Assembly (NCBI GenBank): GCA_902488725.1
Contig: CABTXO010000121.1
Location: 1-5,923, forward strand
Direction of reading: 5' to 3'
Source of the DNA: an uncultured Bacteroidales bacterium
Lineage (GTDB): Bacteria > Bacteroidota > Bacteroidia > Bacteroidales > UBA932
DNA length: 5,923 nt
This document shows, in pieces, positions 1 through 5,923 of this stretch (positions are counted from its first letter, which is position 1; each line of letters opens with the position of its first letter). Both the position numbers and the translations under genes were made by a program. Below the pieces are notes generated by a model. The model had not been told where the DNA came from. It saw only the letters and a list, made by a program, of their open reading frames with translations, and did not search any database.

Positions 1-1800
1 ACGAAAGTCGTCACCGAGAAGGACATCGCCCAACTCGGTAACGTGACGGCACTGGATGCGATTCAGGACATCATTCCGGGCATCACGTTCAGCCCCGATG
101 CCCACGGGGCGAACATGAAGATCCAGGGACTGGACAATGACTATGTGCTGGTGTTGCTGGACGGGGAAAGACTTGTGGGCGAAACTCGCGGCAACGTGAA
201 CCTGGACCGGATCGAGGCCTCGGACATCCAGCGCATCGAAATCGTGAACGGATCTTCCTCCGTGCTGTACGGATCCAACGCCATTGGCGGCGTTATCAAC
301 ATCATCACCAAGAAGCCGTTGAAGTCTTCCGGCGGCCGAATCGGAACCCGCTATTCCAAGTACAACACCTCCCACACGAATGTTTCCCTCGAGACGCGTC
401 AGAACAAGCTCGGCGTGAAGCTTAAGGGGTTCCGCAACAGTTCGGACGGCTACGACCTCACGCCAGAGGAATCACCCGAATCCTACACGGCGAATCCGTA
501 TGTGGACTGGTCGGGCGGAGGAACCGTTTCCTATGACTTCAACCGGAAGTTCTCGGCCAAGGCGAAGGGCAATTTTTTCCGGCATGACACGCACAATCCG
601 CCCAAGAGCCTGAGTTCCGTGTACGGGAGACACACGAACCTTACGCTGGGAGCCGAAGCATGCTGTCGTTTCAACGAAAAGCAAACCCTCTCATTCCATA
701 TTCACAACGACACCTACAAAGCCTACGATGTCTATGAAAAACTGAACGACAGCACTGATCTTCATTCCGATTACCGTTACCTCTCGGCGGATCTTCTGTA
801 CGATTGGCGGATGCGGGAAAATCTGGAATGGATTGCGGGAAGCGAGTTCAATGCGGAAAAAATCTATTCCCAAAGCCTGTTCGGCACGGAAGGCCCCGCG
901 CATGACAAGCGCAAGCATGCGTCTGATCTGAACCTGTTTCTTCAGGGGGACTTGAAATTTCTCAAACGGCTGGAACTTATCGCCGGGGCACGCTACACCC
1001 GGCATTCGACTTTCGGCAGTCATTTCACGCCGAAGATGTCCCTGATGTGCACATTCGGTCCCGTCAAGATCAGGGGAACCGCCGCCATGGGATACAAGTC
1101 TCCTTCCCTCAAGGAATTGTACTACAACTTCAATCACCAGGGGATGTTCTACATTGTGGGGAACAAGGATCTCAAGCCCGAGAATTCTCGCTATTTCTCG
1201 TTGTCGGGGGAATATGCATTGAAAAACAGCTTCAACATCTCGGGTAACCTCTATTTCAACAGGATTGACAACAAGATTTCCTCCGTGTGGTATCGGAACA
1301 AGGAGAAGGATCGGGACGAGATCCGGAAGATGAACGTCGACAAGGTGGAAATCCTGGGTTTTGAAGGCTACTTTACGTGGAATTTCCTCCGGCACTTGAA
1401 GCTGAAGGCGGGCTACGCCTACACGGATGCCGTGGACAAGTCCACAGGGCTGCAGATCTACGGGAACAGCAAGCACACGGCGAACACGTCGCTGACCTTC
1501 CACACCAACAGCGTCCTCTATCCATTCTCGGTCACTTTCTCCGGTCGGATAGCCTCTCCCGCCCTCTTCCAGGTGGTGTCGAAAGATCTGAAAACCGGGA
1601 AGGAAAACGTCTCGAAACGCCAGACGAATCCGTATTCCCTCTGGAAAATCAACTACATGCAGCACATCAAGATCTGGAAAGACCTTTCCGCCGATGTACA
1701 GCTGGGCATCGACAATCTTTTCAATTATCACAATTACGAGAATTCTACGCTGCTCGATCCCGGAAGAATCTTCTGGGCGCGTGTGGCATTCAATTTCTGA
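1..1800 (+). CDS. hmuR: TonB-dependent outer-membrane heme receptor, HmuR-like (5'-truncated by window edge)
   Basis: The reading frame is open from base 1 and gives 599 residues up to the TGA at 1798-1800. The signal peptide, TonB box and first part of the plug lie upstream of the window, so the GTG at 43 is an internal valine and not a start. Residues about 1-110 are the plug domain: an 'ALDAIQDIIPGI' segment, 'VLVLLDGERLVG', and the hallmark 'IVNGSSSVLYGSNAIGGVIN' at residues 81-100. The rest is an alternating-residue beta-barrel that ends in 'ARVAFNF', with the C-terminal phenylalanine expected for outer-membrane insertion. Heme-receptor features are 'YKSP' (365-368), a histidine in 'FNHQGMF' (H379) and 'NKDL' (388-391). 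These match the YRAP / His / NPDL region of known heme receptors. H35 in the plug may be the second ligand. The role is energy-dependent import of heme across the outer membrane. The adjoining HmuY and HmuS genes support heme over siderophore or cobalamin as substrate. TonB-dependent receptor is near certain; the heme specificity is a strong inference. Confidence 0.93.
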   Translation, partial: TKVVTEKDIAQLGNVTALDAIQDIIPGITFSPDAHGANMKIQGLDNDYVLVLLDGERLVGETRGNVNLDRIEASDIQRIEIVNGSSSVLYGSNAIGGVINIITKKPLKSSGGRIGTRYSKYNTSHTNVSLETRQNKLGVKLKGFRNSSDGYDLTPEESPESYTANPYVDWSGGGTVSYDFNRKFSAKAKGNFFRHDTHNPPKSLSSVYGRHTNLTLGAEACCRFNEKQTLSFHIHNDTYKAYDVYEKLNDSTDLHSDYRYLSADLLYDWRMRENLEWIAGSEFNAEKIYSQSLFGTEGPAHDKRKHASDLNLFLQGDLKFLKRLELIAGARYTRHSTFGSHFTPKMSLMCTFGPVKIRGTAAMGYKSPSLKELYYNFNHQGMFYIVGNKDLKPENSRYFSLSGEYALKNSFNISGNLYFNRIDNKISSVWYRNKEKDRDEIRKMNVDKVEILGFEGYFTWNFLRHLKLKAGYAYTDAVDKSTGLQIYGNSKHTANTSLTFHTNSVLYPFSVTFSGRIASPALFQVVSKDLKTGKENVSKRQTNPYSLWKINYMQHIKIWKDLSADVQLGIDNLFNYHNYENSTLLDPGRIFWARVAFNF

Positions 1801-1828
1801 AATTCAACAATCAAAAAAAACAAACACA
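1801..1828 (+). promoter_or_regulatory. A-rich leader acting as translation start region of hmuY
   Basis: The 28 bases between the hmuR stop and the hmuY ATG are almost free of G and contain a run of eight A (1813-1820), with A at -3 relative to the ATG. No Shine-Dalgarno motif is present. A-rich, SD-free leaders are the usual strong initiation signal in Bacteroidota, so this stretch probably sets high HmuY translation. I see no hairpin or convincing -7/-33 promoter here, so hmuY is most likely read from the hmuR transcript. The sharp drop in G content against both flanking genes also supports ATG 1829 as the true start. Confidence 0.6.
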
Positions 1829-2485
1829 ATGAAAACAAACGTATTGAAAATCTTCGTTTTGGCAGTCTTCGCATTGCTGCTTGTCCTCGGAACGAACGCC
1901 TGCCGCAAGCATGAGGTGAAGCAGGTCGCGGAATTCAAGAAAGTGGAAAACAAAGACATCACGGACTACGGCAAGTGGTATTATTTCTCTTTCGCCACGG
2001 GAACATTCGTGGGGGAAGGCAGCGCGAAGCCGGCTGACGGTGACGACAAGAAATGGAGCGAACGGACGGACTGGGACATTGCCTTCCACCGTCAGAACGT
2101 CCGGACCAACGGCGGTGCTTCCGGCAAGGGAAAAGGCGGCATCCTGGAACTCAAAGAGGAGAACCTCGCTTCCGTCAAGACGGTTCCGGAAGGAAAGTTC
2201 ACGGAAGATGAAGGTGGCAACAAGATCACCATCGCCTTCAAGATGCCCCCCGTGCCCGAGAACTATGCCGAGGTGTCGTTGAATAAAGGAGCCATCGACT
2301 GGGTTGCGTTCGTCCACGAGACGATGTCCTGGAAACTCAAAAAGCGCAATGTCTTCATCGTCAGAACCGCTGACGGGAAATATGCCAAGTTTCAGTTCGT
2401 CAATTTCTTGAACGAGAAGAACAAGAGCGGCTTCCTGTCATTCCAGTATGCCTTCCAGAAGGACGGAACCAAGGATTTTGAATAA
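1829..2485 (+). CDS. hmuY: HmuY-family heme-binding lipoprotein
   Basis: This is a complete gene of 218 residues. HmuY proteins are lipid-anchored, surface-exposed or secreted hemophores that bind heme and hand it to HmuR. The start at 1829 gives a clean lipoprotein signal: Lys at 2 and 7, a hydrophobic core from about 8 to 20, and 'GTNAC' with Cys25 as the lipidated residue. The N at -2 makes this a loose lipobox, as is common in Bacteroidota. The frame is open further upstream into hmuR, but an earlier start would bury the signal peptide. The mature part carries family hallmarks: 'YGKWYYFSF' (47-55), 'WDIAFHRQNVRTNGG' (82-96) followed by a Gly/Ser/Lys-rich loop, and a C-terminal beta-rich block with 'MSWKL' (166-170), 'YAKFQFVNF' (185-193) and 'GFLSFQYAFQ' (201-210). 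The length is close to P. gingivalis HmuY (about 216). Candidate axial ligands are M139 and M166, possibly with H163 nearby. It lies 28 bases after hmuR and 7 bases before hmuS, so the three are probably one operon. Family assignment is very secure; the ligand choice is inference. Confidence 0.95.
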   Translation: MKTNVLKIFVLAVFALLLVLGTNACRKHEVKQVAEFKKVENKDITDYGKWYYFSFATGTFVGEGSAKPADGDDKKWSERTDWDIAFHRQNVRTNGGASGKGKGGILELKEENLASVKTVPEGKFTEDEGGNKITIAFKMPPVPENYAEVSLNKGAIDWVAFVHETMSWKLKKRNVFIVRTADGKYAKFQFVNFLNEKNKSGFLSFQYAFQKDGTKDFE

Positions 2486-2492
2486 TCGTCCC
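2486..2492 (+). other. Tight hmuY-hmuS junction without ribosome binding site
   Basis: Only seven bases, 'tcgtccc', separate the hmuY TAA from the hmuS ATG. They have no purine-rich motif and no A-rich stretch of the kind before hmuY. The most likely mechanism is translational coupling or re-initiation by ribosomes finishing hmuY. That would make HmuS less abundant than HmuY, which suits an enzyme beside a hemophore. A TTG at 2478 in the same frame would overlap the end of hmuY and is a less likely start. Confidence 0.5.
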
Positions 2493-5400
2493 ATGAAACT
2501 CGGAAAAACCACTGTTTCTGCAGCGGCAATCACGGTATGTGCTATCGTGGTTGCTCTGTTTTTATGGAACCGGCTGGCTTCCCGCACGGAGGTTGCGCTG
2601 GTGAATTTCACTTCGTTCCAGACTGCGAGCATCTGCCTGGCTAACGACAACCCCCACATCCGTTACACCGAAGTGCCGGCCGACGAATTTTCCTCCCTGA
2701 AGCGCTACGACTGCATCCTGAATTTCGCGATGGGACTCAAGATCACGGAAGACCAGCGGGCCGAACTGCAGCAGGCAGCCGACAAGGATGTTCCTGTTCT
2801 GAGTTTCGCGGTCACGAATCCTGCGAATGCCATCGACAACATCGACAGCTTGCGCCGGGAGACTTTGCTCGACTACCTGCAGAATGGCAACAAACGCAAT
2901 TATCGGAGCCTCGCGAACTACATCCGCAACGAGATCGATGGGAAGAAGTTCTTCAGGCGGCCCGCTGACGAACCGGTCGAGAATGCTTTCGATGTGTTCT
3001 ACGACATCGACGAGAATGTGGCCATCGATTCGCTCGGAAAATACGAGCAGTATTGCAAGGAAAAAGGATTCTACACTGAAGGTGGCCCCAAGATTGTGTT
3101 GTTCAATACCTTGAATGACGCTTTCAGCGGCAACCGGGAAAACATCGACAGCATGATCACCGCTTTCCGGAAAGCCGGGTTCAACGTGTATCCCGTCGCG
3201 GCCGGCGCCAAGCGGCTGCAGTTCCTGGAAGCGGTGCAGCCCGATGCCGTCATCTATTTTGCCCACGGAAGGTTGGGTTCGGGGGATGCTGCCGTGGAAT
3301 GGCTTGCCCGCCACAACGTTCCCCTGTTCGCGCCGCTCACGATGATGACCACCCGCGAGAAGTGGGAGGGGGATCCGATGGGCATGTACGGCGGCTTCCT
3401 CTCCCAGAGCATCGTGATGCCGGAAATCGACGGCGGGACACATCCCTATGTACTGACCCTTCAGGAGCAGAACAAGGAGGGACTGTACCTGTTCAAGGCC
3501 GCACCGGAACGCGTCCGGAATTTCACGGAAATCCTGGGGCGGTTTTTCGAACTGAAGCGGATGGACAACCGTGACAAGAAGGTCGCCATCTTCTTCTTCA
3601 AAGGGCCTGGGCAGACCTCGCTTACGGCGGCGGGATCTGATGTCGAATCCTCCCTGTACAATCTGCTCAAACGGCTGCGCAGCGAAGGCTATGACACGGG
3701 GAACCTTCCCGATGATCCGGCGGTGTTCAACCGTCAGCTGATGAGCCGGTGCGCCCTGTTCAATACCTATGCGGAAGGGGCGTTCGATGAATTCCTGCGC
3801 ACGGAAGATCCACTGCTGGTGGGCGTGGATGAATATGAGACCTGGGTGCGTGAAGCGATGCCCGAAGACCTGTACAAGCAGGTCACGGACAAGTACGGAG
3901 CCGCTCCCGGGAACTTCATGCGGGTTGTCCGGGACGGAAAGGAATATCTTGCCGTGGCCTGTCTGCGCTATGGCAATGTTGTCCTGCTGCCGCAGCCGAT
4001 GGCCGGTCTCGGCGGAGACTCCTTCGCCATCGTGCATGGAGCCGATGCGCCGCCGCCCCACACCTACATCGCCCCTTACCTGTGGATGCGGTATGGCTTC
4101 AAGGCGGATGCCCTCATCCATTTCGGCACGCACGGCAGCCTGGAGTTCACTCCGAAGAAACAAGTGGCGCTCTGCCGCTACGACTGGCCCGAAATCCTCA
4201 CGGGCACCGTTCCGCACTTCTACTACTACACAATCGGAAACGTCGGGGAATCCATCATGGCGAAACGCCGTTCCTACGCCACCCTGATCACCTATCTGAC
4301 CCCACCCTTCAGCGAAAGCAAGACGCGCGGCCAGTACAAGGAGTTGACGGATGCGATCCAAGTCTATTACGACGAGGATAAAAGCGAAGCGGCGCGGAAG
4401 CAGGCCTCGTTGAAAATCAAGAAGCTGACGATTGCAATGGGCATCCACCGGGACTTGAAGCTGGACAGCCTGCGTACCGAACCCTATTCATCGGAAGAAA
4501 TCGAAAAGATTGAAAATTTCGCCGAGGAGATCGCCAGCGAGAAGGTCATCACGACGTACTATGTGACCGGCGTCCCTTTCACCGAGGACAAGATCCGCTC
4601 CACCGTAATGGCGATGAGCGCCGATCCGGTCGCCTACAGCCTGGCGGCCTTGGACAGGATCCGGGGCAGGGTGACGCCCGCCCAGCTGGAAAGACGGACC
4701 TTCTTCACGAAGCACTACGGCGAGCCTGCCAGGGCGGAGGTGCGCAAACTGCTGCAGGGCAAGGTGGCGGACTCCGTGTACGTGGCGCAGATCGCGGGCG
4801 TGCGGCCTGCAGACATCCGCAAAGCCAAGGAACTGTTGCGGGAGAAGCCTTCGGGCATGATGGCGATGATGGGCCGGCGGCCCGCGGTGCCCGAGAAGCA
4901 ACCGACGGCCGAGGAGAGGGAATGGGCGCAGGCCCTCGTGGACATCGAACGTACGTTGACCAATGTGCAGGTCTACCGGAAAGGCCTGCAGGAAAGCCCG
5001 GAAAAAGAACTCCGGGGCTTCCTCAATGCGATGAGCGGCGGCTACATCCGGCCTTCGTCCGGGGGTGACGCGGTCGCGAATCCGAACGCAGTGCCTACCG
5101 GCAGGAACCTGTATGCCATCAATGCGGAAGCCACCCCTTCCAAAGAGGCCTGGGAAAAGGGCAGGAAACTGGGAACCGCCACCGTCGAAGACTACCGGAA
5201 ACGCAACGGCGGGGCTTATCCCCGCAAGATCTGCTTCTCTTTCTGGAGCAGCGAGTTCATCGAGACGGAAGGAGCCACGATTGCGCAGGCTTTCTACCTG
5301 CTGGGCGTGGAACCCGTCTGGGATGCTTTCGGAAGGGTTTCAGACCTGAAACTGATTCCTGCTGCAGAACTGGGACGTCCCCGGATCGACATCGTGGTGC

Positions 5401-5923
5401 AGACCTCCGGGCAGTTCCGGGATCTGGCCGCTTCCCGGCTGGAACTGCTGTCCCGGGCCGTGCGGATGGCCGCGGCTGCCTCCGGCGAGGGGGAAGAAAA
5501 TTTCGTCAGCCAGAGCACTACCGACATCGAGAAGCAACTGGTGGATGCCGGCATCCCGCCTGCGACCGCCCGTGACCTGTCCACCCGCCGGGTGTTCGGC
5601 GGTCTGAACGGGATGTACGGAACCGGCATCCAGGAGATGATCAAGTCGAGTGACCGGTGGGAGAGCGAACAGGAAATCGCGGAAGTCTATCTCAACAACA
5701 TGGGAGCCTCCTACGACGATCCGAAGAACTGGGGGGCTTTCGACAAGAACCTCCTCCGGGCCGTGCTGCACAACACGGATGCCATCGTGCATCCGCGCCA
5801 GAGCAACACCTGGGGTGCGCTGAGCCTGGACCATGTCTACGAATTCATGGGCGGCATGAACCTGACGATCCGGAGCGTGACCGGCAAGGATCCGGAAGCC
5901 TACTTCTCCGACTACCGCAACCG
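2493..5923 (+). CDS. hmuS: HmuS-like membrane-anchored CobN/Mg-chelatase family protein, putative heme dechelatase (3'-truncated by window edge)
   Basis: The frame runs open from ATG 2493 to the window end, giving 1143 residues. CobN proteins are about 1250-1450 long, so the C-terminus is missing. Residues about 7-25 form one hydrophobic helix (after Lys2 and Lys5) that fits an uncleaved membrane anchor, absent from cytoplasmic CobN. CobN-fold blocks follow in order: 'VMPEIDGGTHP' (308-318); 'KKVAIFFFKGPG' (362-373); 'PPPHTYIAPYLWMRYGF' (520-536); the family signature 'HFGTHGSLEFTPKK' (543-556); 'GESIMAKRRSYA' (585-596); 'GGYIRPSSGGD' (849-859) with 'PTGRNLYA' (868-875); 'SGQFRD' (972-977); 'RVFGGLNGMYGTG' (1033-1045); and 'YEFMGGMNL', near the end. 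CobN inserts cobalt into hydrogenobyrinate diamide with CobS/CobT. HmuS relatives in hmu operons are instead thought to take iron out of heme and leave protoporphyrin. The upstream heme receptor and hemophore plus the anchor favour HmuS; no CobS or CobT is visible. The CobN family call is very secure, the HmuS subtype strong, and the enzymatic direction is family-based inference. C16 in the anchor is not a lipobox. Confidence 0.93.
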   Translation, partial: MKLGKTTVSAAAITVCAIVVALFLWNRLASRTEVALVNFTSFQTASICLANDNPHIRYTEVPADEFSSLKRYDCILNFAMGLKITEDQRAELQQAADKDVPVLSFAVTNPANAIDNIDSLRRETLLDYLQNGNKRNYRSLANYIRNEIDGKKFFRRPADEPVENAFDVFYDIDENVAIDSLGKYEQYCKEKGFYTEGGPKIVLFNTLNDAFSGNRENIDSMITAFRKAGFNVYPVAAGAKRLQFLEAVQPDAVIYFAHGRLGSGDAAVEWLARHNVPLFAPLTMMTTREKWEGDPMGMYGGFLSQSIVMPEIDGGTHPYVLTLQEQNKEGLYLFKAAPERVRNFTEILGRFFELKRMDNRDKKVAIFFFKGPGQTSLTAAGSDVESSLYNLLKRLRSEGYDTGNLPDDPAVFNRQLMSRCALFNTYAEGAFDEFLRTEDPLLVGVDEYETWVREAMPEDLYKQVTDKYGAAPGNFMRVVRDGKEYLAVACLRYGNVVLLPQPMAGLGGDSFAIVHGADAPPPHTYIAPYLWMRYGFKADALIHFGTHGSLEFTPKKQVALCRYDWPEILTGTVPHFYYYTIGNVGESIMAKRRSYATLITYLTPPFSESKTRGQYKELTDAIQVYYDEDKSEAARKQASLKIKKLTIAMGIHRDLKLDSLRTEPYSSEEIEKIENFAEEIASEKVITTYYVTGVPFTEDKIRSTVMAMSADPVAYSLAALDRIRGRVTPAQLERRTFFTKHYGEPARAEVRKLLQGKVADSVYVAQIAGVRPADIRKAKELLREKPSGMMAMMGRRPAVPEKQPTAEEREWAQALVDIERTLTNVQVYRKGLQESPEKELRGFLNAMSGGYIRPSSGGDAVANPNAVPTGRNLYAINAEATPSKEAWEKGRKLGTATVEDYRKRNGGAYPRKICFSFWSSEFIETEGATIAQAFYLLGVEPVWDAFGRVSDLKLIPAAELGRPRIDIVVQTSGQFRDLAASRLELLSRAVRMAAAASGEGEENFVSQSTTDIEKQLVDAGIPPATARDLSTRRVFGGLNGMYGTGIQEMIKSSDRWESEQEIAEVYLNNMGASYDDPKNWGAFDKNLLRAVLHNTDAIVHPRQSNTWGALSLDHVYEFMGGMNLTIRSVTGKDPEAYFSDYRN

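Noticed and set aside
43..45. GTG as the start of the receptor gene
   Set aside because: The frame continues in register to base 1 with plug-like sequence ('TEKDIAQLGNVTALDA'). A start here would lack a signal peptide and TonB box, so the gene is cut by the window edge.
691..1731. 346-codon open frame on the minus strand inside hmuR
   Set aside because: It is antisense to a convincing TonB-receptor barrel. The protein is rich in His, Arg, Val and Pro without domain logic, as expected of a codon-bias shadow.
1694..1828. N-terminal extension of hmuY overlapping the end of hmuR
   Set aside because: It would place 45 unrelated residues before a complete lipoprotein signal peptide and overlap the receptor's last strands. 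The ATG at 1829 follows a typical A-rich leader.
1715..1828. Possible internal promoter in the AT-richer end of hmuR and the leader
   Set aside because: I looked for the Bacteroidota -7 (TAnnTTTG) and -33 (TTTG) elements and found no convincing pair. The AT-richness is explained by the 3' coding end and the translation leader.
2538..2540. Cys16 of HmuS as a lipoprotein cysteine
   Set aside because: The preceding residues are 'AITV', with Val at -1, and the hydrophobic stretch continues past the Cys. This is a membrane helix and not a lipobox.
2562..4448. Long open frame of 628 codons on the minus strand
   Set aside because: It lies antisense to hmuS, whose + strand frame carries clear CobN motifs. 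GC-rich third positions create long empty antisense frames. Its translation has no recognisable domain.
2493..5923. Cobaltochelatase CobN for cobalamin synthesis
   Set aside because: The fold is the same, but the N-terminal membrane anchor, the heme receptor and HmuY immediately upstream, and the altered signature favour HmuS. It remains an alternative if cobS/cobT prove to be downstream.

Overview
This window reads as the middle of a heme-acquisition operon of the hmu type from a member of the Bacteroidota, most likely order Bacteroidales. Three genes on the + strand fill it almost completely. They are the 3' part of a TonB-dependent heme receptor (HmuR-like, 1-1800), a complete HmuY-family heme-binding lipoprotein (1829-2485), and the 5' four-fifths or so of a giant CobN/magnesium-chelatase-like protein (HmuS-like, 2493 to beyond 5923). 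I see no RNA gene, mobile element, CRISPR array or terminator, and only 35 bases are non-coding.

The taxonomic guess rests on four things: the HmuY family, which I know only from Bacteroidota; the HmuR/HmuY/HmuS association; the lack of a Shine-Dalgarno sequence in front of both internal starts; and an A-rich leader before hmuY, which is typical of the phylum. Codons end mostly in G or C, so this is a GC-rich Bacteroidales (a Rikenellaceae/Alistipes-like genome would fit) rather than a typical AT-rich Bacteroides or Prevotella. That last point is a weak inference.

The genes form a logical pathway. HmuY, anchored at the outer surface by a lipid, would capture heme and pass it to HmuR. HmuR would import it through the outer membrane using TonB energy. 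HmuS carries a single N-terminal membrane anchor in front of a CobN-like chelatase fold, and would handle the tetrapyrrole on the periplasmic side. HmuS proteins are proposed to work as dechelatases, releasing iron and leaving the porphyrin intact; this is family knowledge and is not proven by the sequence. The gene order here is R-Y-S, whereas Porphyromonas gingivalis has Y-R-S.

Points worth a second look are the candidate bis-methionine heme site in HmuY (M139/M166), the changes in HmuS at positions I recall as conserved in cobaltochelatase CobN, a methionine-rich linker in HmuS, and the variant receptor motifs in HmuR. The system itself is a known type; I found no wholly new one. Both outer genes are cut by the window edges, so the promoter, the TonB box and the HmuS C-terminus cannot be seen.
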